Part shown: positions 1 to 5,637 of the stretch, in pieces
Layout: each line of letters opens with the position of its first letter
Position numbering within the stretch: position 1 is the first letter of the stretch
Assembly (NCBI GenBank): GCA_022451835.1
Contig: JAKUNX010000100.1
Span: 1 to 6,207, forward strand
Direction of reading: 5' to 3'
Length of the DNA stretch: 6,207 nt
From: Candidatus Poseidoniaceae archaeon
GTDB lineage: Archaea; Thermoplasmatota; Poseidoniia; Poseidoniales; Poseidoniaceae
Program-made: the position numbers and the translations under genes
Notes under the pieces: model-generated
Database searches by the model: none
Told to the model about the DNA's origin: nothing
Seen by the model: the letters and a program-made list of their open reading frames with translations, nothing else

Positions 1-920
1 GGCTTGCGCGCGGCTACACTGGAAGAGATTTACTAATCAAATTCGAAGGCTGTTATCATGGTCACGTGGATTCTTTGATGGTTAATTCAGGTAGTGGATT
101 AGCCACTTTCGGCATTGCAAGCAGCCCAGGAATACCAAAAGATACAGTTGCAACAACTCTAGTTGCACCACTCGATGATGAAGAAGCAGTTGAGTTTCTA
201 TTCAATGAACATGGTCAAGAGATTGCCGCTGTAGTTATCGAGCCATTACCGGCTAACAATGGGTTACTAGTTCAACGCCATGAATATCTTGCTAAATTGC
301 GTTCTTTGTGTGATGAACATGGCTCATTACTAATTTTTGATGAAGTAATTAGCGGATTTAGATTCAAAGATGGAAGTTATGGTGATATGTCTGGTGTCAC
401 TCCAGATATAACTGCACTTGGCAAAGTTATTGGTGGCGGTTTACCAGTTGGAGCATACGGAGCAAGAAGCGAAATCATGGAGAGCCTATCTCCACTCGGA
501 CCAGTCTATCAAGCAGGCACGTTATCAGGTAACCCTCTTGCGATGGCTGCAGGAATTATGACCTTAGATTTGCTTGATGAACAAGCATATGATCGACTAG
601 AAGAACTGGGCAAATTGTTGCAAGATAATGTTGAACCCATACTTGAAAAGCATGGTAATCCAATGCGCCTTGTGAGGCGAGGAAGTTTGTTTTGGTTCTC
701 TCCAGGCTCAGATAACCCCCCGCCTCGAGCGGATCAAATACCGAGCAATGCCGGAATATTGTATTCAGATATCCACAAAGGGTTGTTAGAAAAAGGCTAC
801 ATGTTAGCGCCATCAGCCTATGAGATAGGATTTATTGCTACCGTTCACGACGAGCAACACATACTAGGTATGGTCAACGCTCTAGATGAAGTGTTAACCG
901 GGTTGGAGGGCAAATTATGA
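1..920 (+). CDS. hemL: Glutamate-1-semialdehyde 2,1-aminomutase, 5'-truncated by window edge
   Basis: This PLP enzyme converts glutamate-1-semialdehyde to 5-aminolevulinate, the last step of the C5 route, in the cytoplasm. The reading frame is already open at base 3 and gives ARGYTGRDLLIKFEGCYHGH, a hallmark of the family. The ATG or GTG codons near 66-78 are therefore internal and not the start. About 305 residues are visible. The family is usually about 425-430 residues, so roughly 120 N-terminal residues lie outside the window. Visible motifs are FDEVISGFR (Asp codon 339-341, expected to contact the PLP ring nitrogen) and LGKVIGGGLPVGAYG, whose Lys (codon 423-425) is the expected Schiff-base lysine. 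AGTLSGNPLAMAAG and a C-terminal MLAPSAYEIGF stretch also fit. The stop overlaps the hemE start (ATGA), indicating translational coupling. A generic class-III aminotransferase is unlikely given these motifs and the heme neighbours. Confidence 0.96.
   Translation, partial: LARGYTGRDLLIKFEGCYHGHVDSLMVNSGSGLATFGIASSPGIPKDTVATTLVAPLDDEEAVEFLFNEHGQEIAAVVIEPLPANNGLLVQRHEYLAKLRSLCDEHGSLLIFDEVISGFRFKDGSYGDMSGVTPDITALGKVIGGGLPVGAYGARSEIMESLSPLGPVYQAGTLSGNPLAMAAGIMTLDLLDEQAYDRLEELGKLLQDNVEPILEKHGNPMRLVRRGSLFWFSPGSDNPPPRADQIPSNAGILYSDIHKGLLEKGYMLAPSAYEIGFIATVHDEQHILGMVNALDEVLTGLEGKL
905..910 (+). promoter_or_regulatory. Shine-Dalgarno of hemE
   Basis: GGAGGG lies inside the last codons of hemL, with six bases between it and the hemE ATG at 917. 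It is the only strong, well-spaced Shine-Dalgarno in the window. It confirms the hemE start and suits a gene translated from within a polycistronic message. Confidence 0.8.
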
Positions 921-1948
921 ATGGTAAGCAAAGAATAGTTTCAGCGCTGAACCTTCAACCTGTTGATAGGACTCCTGTTTGGTTCATGCGTCAGGCAGGA
1001 AGACATTTGCCAGAGTACAGAAAAATTGCTGCAGAGCATAACTTCTGGGAGCGTTGCATGGATGTTGATTTGTGTACAAAAATCACTTTACAGCCGATTG
1101 AAAGATACAAAAAAATAGATGCGGCGATTATTTTCAGTGACATACTAACACCGTTACCAAGCCTTGGCTATGATGTTGAATACGGCGGCGGCATTAGAAT
1201 CAGCGATTTTAGTTTGGATGATGTTGATGACTGGACTAATTTCTCCGCTAGAAAACACGCTCCCTGGGCTGCAGATGGCCTGAAAGCAGTAGGCGAGGAA
1301 GTAGGCGACTCAATTGCCCGCTTGGGCTTTGTTGGCTCTCCGTGGACTATCTGTATGTATCTTCTATCGGGGGGTACTGGTGACAAAGACTTTCACAATG
1401 CAAGAGCTAAGATTTATTCTAATTCTGAACAAGCTAAACACATGTTGATGCAAATGGGCGAGATTGTTGGCGACCTACTTGCCGACCAAGTAATCCATGG
1501 CGGTGCAGACGGAGTTCAATTATTCGATACCTGGGCAGGATTATTATCGCCAGAAATTTATCGAGAGTTTGCGATGCCAGCCACGGCAAGAACAATTGAA
1601 GTATTCCGTGAAAAGGTTGGCAAGGATGTACCAGTCATACATTATGCCAAAGGTTCCGGTCATCTTCATTCGGCAATTAGAGAACTAGACTTAAACGCTA
1701 TTTCTTTAGATTGGCGTGATGATTTGGCAGAGAATCGACAACAATTTGGAGATAATTTTGCTTTCCAAGGAAATCTTGACCCATCATTGTTGCACGGCTC
1801 CACTGAAATGGCTAAATCTGCAACAAGACAAGTTTTGCAGGCGGCAGGAAGTAAACCAGGCCATATTTTCAATTTAGGTCACGGGTTTGCACCTTCAGCG
1901 CGTATAGAATGTGTCGAAACAGTGCTTCGTGAAATTGTTGGTGAATAA
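917..1948 (+). CDS. hemE: Uroporphyrinogen decarboxylase
   Basis: This cofactor-free cytoplasmic enzyme removes four acetate carboxyls from uroporphyrinogen III to give coproporphyrinogen III. The 343-residue length matches the family (about 340-360). The N-terminal signature MRQAGRHLPEYR covers residues 24-35 and contains the substrate-binding arginines 25 and 29. IIFSDIL (71-77) contains the invariant Asp75. GFVGSPWTICMY (137-148) ends in the conserved Tyr148, and FDTWAGLLSP (203-212) and FNLGHG (318-323, His322) follow. These correspond to the Asp, Tyr and His active-site positions known in the human enzyme. The start is supported by a strong Shine-Dalgarno and by the family-typical opening, in which a short helix precedes VDRTPVWFMR. 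The gene overlaps hemL by four bases and is followed two bases later by hemF, so it sits inside one operon. No defect is seen. Confidence 0.98.
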   Translation: MNGKQRIVSALNLQPVDRTPVWFMRQAGRHLPEYRKIAAEHNFWERCMDVDLCTKITLQPIERYKKIDAAIIFSDILTPLPSLGYDVEYGGGIRISDFSLDDVDDWTNFSARKHAPWAADGLKAVGEEVGDSIARLGFVGSPWTICMYLLSGGTGDKDFHNARAKIYSNSEQAKHMLMQMGEIVGDLLADQVIHGGADGVQLFDTWAGLLSPEIYREFAMPATARTIEVFREKVGKDVPVIHYAKGSGHLHSAIRELDLNAISLDWRDDLAENRQQFGDNFAFQGNLDPSLLHGSTEMAKSATRQVLQAAGSKPGHIFNLGHGFAPSARIECVETVLREIVGE

Positions 1949-1950
1949 GC

Positions 1951-2862
1951 ATGCGTCAGAAAATGGCTGACATGGTTCATCGAATTCAAGATGAGATTTG
2001 CGAGGCTTTACGGGAGATAGACGGAGTCGACTATCGTCAAGATGAGTGGACCCGAGAAGAAGGCGGCGGGGGAAGAAGCCGCGTCTTTTCAGGCGGCAAA
2101 GTTTTCGAAAAAGCCGGAGTAAATGTCAGCATAGTATACGGAACTCTTAGCCCCCAAGCAGCAAAAAGCATGGGCGGAGGACACGAACTTCAAGGCACGG
2201 ATTTAGATTTCTTTGCTACTGGTATTAGTTTGGTACTTCACCCAATTAATCCAATGGCGCCCACAGTACATGCAAATTATCGATATTTTGAGCGCGGAGA
2301 AGGTCAAAAACCGGGCAGTTGGTGGTTTGGTGGCGGGGCTGATCTTACTCCAAGTTATCTATTTGAAGAAGATGCAATCCATTTTCATCAAGTACACAAA
2401 GACGCGTGCGATCGCCATGAAGTGGCAGATTTCACAAAATTCAAGCAATGGTGTGATGACTATTTTTACATCAAACATCGTGGCGAGCGAAGAGGCCTCG
2501 GCGGCATTTTCTTCGACGATATTAATGACGCTGACAGAGATGATTGCTTCGCATTTGTTACCGACTGCGCAGAGTCATTTCTTTCGTCATATTTACCTAT
2601 ACTAGAAAGAAGAAAAGACCTTCCATTTACTTCAGAACAAAAAGACTGGCAACAAATTAGGCGTGGTAGGTATGTTGAGTTCAATTTGGTCTATGATCGG
2701 GGCACTACTTTTGGGTTAACAACAAATGGAAGGATTGAGAGCATATTGATGTCATTACCTCTTACCGCACGCTGGGAATATTGCCATGAAGTTCAACCCG
2801 GTACCGAAGAGTACCGATTGCTAGAGGCATTACGGCAACCGAGAAACTGGCTCGAAAATTGA
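1951..2862 (+). CDS. hemF: Oxygen-dependent coproporphyrinogen III oxidase
   Basis: This enzyme uses O2 to decarboxylate the two propionates on rings A and B of coproporphyrinogen III, giving protoporphyrinogen IX. The 303-residue length is close to the E. coli HemF length (299). Diagnostic blocks are GGGGRSRV (38-45), HPINPMAPTVHANYRYFE (97-114), WWFGGGADLTPSY (124-136), HRGERRGLGGIFFDD (176-190) and RRGRYVEFNLVYDRGTTFGL (237-256), plus GRIESILMSLP near the C-terminus. Histidines 97, 107, 146 and 176 match the four conserved family histidines with a one-residue offset from E. coli. The start at 1951 lies two bases after hemE. A weak GGTGA (1940-1944) precedes it, and ATGs at 1963 and 1972 are in-frame alternatives that would shorten the protein by only four or seven residues. 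Relying on HemF rather than the radical-SAM HemN implies aerobic growth. Confidence 0.98.
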   Translation: MRQKMADMVHRIQDEICEALREIDGVDYRQDEWTREEGGGGRSRVFSGGKVFEKAGVNVSIVYGTLSPQAAKSMGGGHELQGTDLDFFATGISLVLHPINPMAPTVHANYRYFERGEGQKPGSWWFGGGADLTPSYLFEEDAIHFHQVHKDACDRHEVADFTKFKQWCDDYFYIKHRGERRGLGGIFFDDINDADRDDCFAFVTDCAESFLSSYLPILERRKDLPFTSEQKDWQQIRRGRYVEFNLVYDRGTTFGLTTNGRIESILMSLPLTARWEYCHEVQPGTEEYRLLEALRQPRNWLEN

Positions 2863-2876
2863 ATTGAGATGTTAAC

Positions 2877-4133
2877 ATGCCGAGTTTGGAGAGCTGGATT
2901 AAGCACGGCGAAGAGTTACGCCGTCCATTGATTGCCAATACTAAACTAGGCGATTCAGAGAAAGTAGTTATTGTCGGAGGAGGACTTTCTGGATTATGTT
3001 GTGCCTATCGCATTGCTCAAAAACGGCCAGACATCTCGGTGGTAATACATGAGCGTGCGAATCGATTAGGAGGGGTAATCAATACTTGGCAAGAAGGAGA
3101 ATGGATTTGCGATTTAGCGGTTAATGCAACACGACCTCACCCCGCATTTTGGCGTCTAATCAACGACCTAGGATTGTCAGAAAAATTCAACTCATCACGG
3201 CCACAAGCCAAGTCGCGATGGGTCTTATTGGATGGTAAATCTCACAAATTATCCTGGCGAACACTGTTTAAAATCGGCCCATTGAAACTTCGTAAAGCGC
3301 TAAAAAAATCCCGAGCAGGCGGCCAATCAGTTGACCAAGTAATTCCGCATAAAGCGATTGCAGATGCGCTTTGTTTGGGTATTGTCAATGAAACATCAGA
3401 TAATGTAGATGCTGATTTTCTACTTCCCTCTCTTACTAAGTTCGGAGATAATCCGCCAATAAAAAGAGCAAAATTATCGAAATTGATCAACGCTTCTTAT
3501 CCTATTTTCACTCCTAAAAGAGGCTCTATTGCTTCAATCGAAGGAGGTATGCAATGTTTGGTCGATGCTTTGGTTGCTAAATTATCCAATTTAGAAAATG
3601 TCGACATTAGGCTTGAGCAAGAAGTACAATCAGCACAATCCGTTGCACTAGAATATGACATAGGCGCTGAATCAGTTATCTGGGCTGCGCCAGGAGTTCA
3701 AGAAAACTACACTGCGTCAACATTATCGATCTTCGCTATTGGTTATTTGGACAAGCAAGTTCAGGATGTCAAGGTCGGCTACGGAACCCTAATTCCAGAT
3801 AGTAACCTTCCAATCAGCGGTATATTGCATGAGAGCGATCTTCATCATTCAAAGAGATGCCCTGAAGGCCATCGCCTGTTCCGATTAATGGTGCCTCACA
3901 ATCGATGGGATAAGGACGAACAGAAAGTACTCGATGTTGCAGAAAAATTACTAGCGAAAGACCCGGTTCTATTCGTCAAGATTGGAGAGCGAAAGATACC
4001 ACGTTATCTTCCAGGATATATGGCCAATTTGAAGCAATTAAGCAGTGATTTCTCACATGCAGGATGGGCGATTAGCGGTGTATCGATAACTCACGTTGTC
4101 GACGAAGCAGAAAGGTTTGCTGAATTATTCTAA
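2877..4133 (+). CDS. hemY: FAD-dependent protoporphyrinogen oxidase (HemY/PPOX family)
   Basis: Predicted to oxidise protoporphyrinogen IX to protoporphyrin IX using FAD and O2. The 418-residue product has a Rossmann dinucleotide motif VIVGGGLSGL (31-40), then the end of strand two at Glu59 followed by RANRLGGVINT (60-70), as in PPOX and amine-oxidase-type flavoproteins. IEGGMQCLVDAL (221-232) and YGTLIPDSN (302-310) are PPOX-like. LPGYMANL (378-385) and GWAISGVSITHVVDEA (396-411) form the C-terminal FAD-contacting end. It is short against typical HemY (about 450-475) and carries some 30 residues before the Rossmann strand. No in-frame ATG exists between codon 1 and Met225, so this extension is probably real unless a TTG start (for example near 2928) is used. 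The gap from hemF is 14 bases, with only a weak GAG before the start. The operon places it right after HemF, which favours PPOX over a coproporphyrinogen oxidase or phytoene-desaturase-like role. Confidence 0.9.
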   Translation: MPSLESWIKHGEELRRPLIANTKLGDSEKVVIVGGGLSGLCCAYRIAQKRPDISVVIHERANRLGGVINTWQEGEWICDLAVNATRPHPAFWRLINDLGLSEKFNSSRPQAKSRWVLLDGKSHKLSWRTLFKIGPLKLRKALKKSRAGGQSVDQVIPHKAIADALCLGIVNETSDNVDADFLLPSLTKFGDNPPIKRAKLSKLINASYPIFTPKRGSIASIEGGMQCLVDALVAKLSNLENVDIRLEQEVQSAQSVALEYDIGAESVIWAAPGVQENYTASTLSIFAIGYLDKQVQDVKVGYGTLIPDSNLPISGILHESDLHHSKRCPEGHRLFRLMVPHNRWDKDEQKVLDVAEKLLAKDPVLFVKIGERKIPRYLPGYMANLKQLSSDFSHAGWAISGVSITHVVDEAERFAELF

Positions 4134-5161
4134 GCAGCTGCTATGCTCTCAAATTTTTTACTGACTAGTTTACTAAGCCCTTCAACCCAATCTTCATTAT
4201 CATTAAGGCACTTGATTACTGTTAATTCTTCACCACCTAATTCGATGAAGTGTTCTCTGATTCCAATGTCTAATTCTTCTAGTGTTTCTAACCCATCTGC
4301 AAGGAATGCAGGTGCAACTATTGCTAATTTTTTCACACCACGCTTGACTAATTCTTCCACTTTGTTCATAGTCGATGGCTCCAACCACTTTACTGGCCCT
4401 ATCCTACTCTGAAAACTCAATGACCATTGGTCATCATTAAGGCCAAGTAAGCCGACAACAGTTTGGGTTGTTTTCATACAGTGGTGGCCATAACACAACG
4501 CATTTGCATCGGATTTTATTGAACAACAATCATTCACCTGTTGGCAATGATTCTTTGACGTGTCAATTCGCTTAACGTGAGATACCGGCAGACCATGATA
4601 TGAAAACAATAAGTGAGCATCTTTGTCCAATTGAGACTCTATTGAATTGGCTAACGGAATTACATATTCTTCATCGGTTTCAAAGTGACCCATTTCGATT
4701 ATTTGCGGCTGCCAATTCATAGCCTTGAGTTGTTTATAAGAGTGCTTTAATGCAGATTTTGTTGTAGCTTGGGCGTAGTGCGGAAACATTGGTAATAGTA
4801 GCAATTCATCGACTCCTTTGGCTTGTAAATTTCTAAGGCCATACTCAATAGAAGGGTTACCATATCTCATAGCAAACTCAAATTCAATCTCTTCGTCCAT
4901 GTCATTTAGCGACTTAGTAATTCTATCGGAGTATACGCGCAGGGGAGAACCTTCATCCATCCAAATTTTTTGATACAGTGGCGCAATTTTTCTTGGCCTT
5001 ACTCGAAGGATAATACCTCTTACCAACAACTGTCTGATGATATACGGTGCATCGATTACATCGGGATCTAAGAGAAACTCACGCAGGTAATTACGCACCG
5101 ATTTTACCGTTGGCTCATCAGGCGTTCCCACATTAATTAGCAGAACTCCTTTCTTTCCCAT
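4130..5161 (-). CDS. hemH: Ferrochelatase with internal cysteine cluster (putative [2Fe-2S])
   Basis: Inserts Fe(II) into protoporphyrin IX to form protoheme. The 343-residue product begins with the family-typical GVLLINVGTPDEP. It continues with YLREFLLDP (25-33) and YGNPSIEYGL (100-109). The catalytic His189 sits in FSYHGLP (186-192), followed by FQSRIG (250-255) and ADGLETLEELD (288-298), whose Glu292 matches the conserved Glu of ferrochelatases. Residue 290 is Gly where eukaryotic enzymes have His and proteobacterial ones usually Cys. Five cysteines (206, 212, 213, 223, 228) fall within 23 residues between the catalytic His and FQSR. This arrangement is that of the internal [2Fe-2S] class described for Myxococcus xanthus ferrochelatase, and the usual C-terminal cysteine trio is absent. 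The start at 5161 gives the expected N-terminus, but no Shine-Dalgarno is well placed. The stop overlaps the hemY stop tail to tail, and the rhodanese gene lies upstream. Confidence 0.97.
   Translation of the reverse strand: MGKKGVLLINVGTPDEPTVKSVRNYLREFLLDPDVIDAPYIIRQLLVRGIILRVRPRKIAPLYQKIWMDEGSPLRVYSDRITKSLNDMDEEIEFEFAMRYGNPSIEYGLRNLQAKGVDELLLLPMFPHYAQATTKSALKHSYKQLKAMNWQPQIIEMGHFETDEEYVIPLANSIESQLDKDAHLLFSYHGLPVSHVKRIDTSKNHCQQVNDCCSIKSDANALCYGHHCMKTTQTVVGLLGLNDDQWSLSFQSRIGPVKWLEPSTMNKVEELVKRGVKKLAIVAPAFLADGLETLEELDIGIREHFIELGGEELTVIKCLNDNEDWVEGLSKLVSKKFESIAAA
4133..4159 (+). terminator. Possible weak terminator of the hemL-E-F-Y transcript
   Basis: The 10-base perfect palindrome AGCAGCTGCT (4133-4142) starts at the last base of the hemY stop, and a run of six T follows at 4154-4159. 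The palindrome would fold only as a very short stem and the T run is 11 bases away, so this is not a convincing intrinsic terminator. A bare T run could suffice for archaeal-type termination. The whole element lies within the hemH 3' coding end on the other strand. Confidence 0.2.
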
Positions 5162-5218
5162 GGTAAAATCTCTGAGTGACCTCTATTAATGATTTGTCTA
5201 AACCCAATAATGGAATAA
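5162..5218 (-). promoter_or_regulatory. Rhodanese-hemH spacer with possible TATA-like box
   Basis: The 57-base AT-rich spacer separates the rhodanese stop from the hemH start. Read on the minus strand, TTAATA occupies 5189-5184, 22 bases before the hemH ATG, where an archaeal TATA box would stand for a leaderless transcript. No Shine-Dalgarno is at normal distance (an AGAGG lies about 20 bases away). AT-rich sequence gives such hexamers easily, so hemH may simply be read through from the rhodanese gene. Confidence 0.2.
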
Positions 5219-5587
5219 TTATAATTTTGTCGCAAGGCCTTCGGCTAAGATTCCTCGCCAACCGCCCCATAATGAGATTACATCCTCATAGCCCATATCT
5301 TGAAGCGATTTTGCCGCGATTGCACTACGAAAACCTCCACCGCAATACAACACAATTTTTTGTTTAATTTCAAAATCTTGCTTTTCAATATCACGCTCAA
5401 TGACGCCTTTACCAATGTGAATTGCATCAACATAGTGACCTGCTTCAAACTCATGTTGTTCTCTAACATCGATTACAACTGCTCCTTCTGAAACCAATTT
5501 AGATAACTCACTTGCCGAACATTCACTGATTTTTGCTCTGGCATCTTCGACAATCGCTAGAAAACGTGGGTTGTGCTTTTTCGCCAT
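5219..5587 (-). CDS. Single-domain rhodanese-like sulfurtransferase
   Basis: A 122-residue protein made of one rhodanese domain, with about 22 residues before it and no signal peptide or membrane segment, so probably cytoplasmic. VIDVREQHEFEAGH (38-51) is the CH2A-type block. VLYCGGGFRSA (79-89) is the active-site loop, with Cys82 as the expected persulfide-carrying residue and Arg87 and Ser88 closing the C-x4-R-S loop. SLWGGWRGI (105-113) matches the C-terminal conserved WxGG segment. The family moves sulfane sulfur from donors such as thiosulfate or cysteine-derived persulfide to acceptors; the acceptor here cannot be read from sequence. It is the first gene of a likely two-gene unit with hemH, 57 bases apart. 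A role linked to heme or to the ferrochelatase Fe-S cluster is only inference. The ATG at 5587 has no Shine-Dalgarno and is the last plausible start before the domain. Confidence 0.93.
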   Translation of the reverse strand: MAKKHNPRFLAIVEDARAKISECSASELSKLVSEGAVVIDVREQHEFEAGHYVDAIHIGKGVIERDIEKQDFEIKQKIVLYCGGGFRSAIAAKSLQDMGYEDVISLWGGWRGILAEGLATKL

Positions 5588-5598
5588 GGCTTTGCCAT
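5586..5598. repeat. Perfect short inverted repeat over the rhodanese start codon
   Basis: ATGGCTTTGCCAT is a 5-base perfect stem with a 3-base loop. On the minus strand its 3' arm contains the rhodanese start codon. It could hide the start in a leadered mRNA, or be chance; a stem this short is weak. Confidence 0.3.
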
Positions 5599-5637
5599 AG
5601 TGGACAGGCTCATGAGGGTAATGCTCAACACAGTATC
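5588..5637. promoter_or_regulatory. Divergent intergenic region with central palindrome
   Basis: This 50-base spacer must hold the promoters of both the rhodanese gene (minus) and the methyltransferase gene (plus), unless they start inside the opposite gene. Its exact centre is the 8-base perfect palindrome CTCATGAG (5609-5616), leaving 21 bases to each start codon. I could not find convincing bacterial -35/-10 pairs or archaeal TATA boxes. GAGGG at 5614-5618 is 19 bases before the plus-strand ATG, too far for a normal Shine-Dalgarno. Confidence 0.4.

Noticed and set aside
66..68. GTG as the start codon of a short hemL
   Set aside because: The frame upstream to base 3 encodes conserved HemL residues, so the gene simply enters from outside the window.
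714..722. Run of C in hemL as a possible frameshift site
   Set aside because: The frame stays consistent with HemL sequence on both sides, through the MLAPSAYEIGF region to the natural stop.
2213..2605. 130-codon plus-strand open frame inside hemF
   Set aside because: It is a frame-shifted shadow of hemF, whose family motifs run unbroken through the same bases; its own product shows no recognisable domain.
4143..4412. 89-codon plus-strand open frame opposite hemH
   Set aside because: It is antisense to the conserved C-terminal part of hemH, with a serine-rich low-information product and no start signals.
5300..5491. Overlapping open frames on both strands within the rhodanese gene
   Set aside because: Both overlap the well-supported rhodanese frame, lack start signals and have no recognisable motifs.
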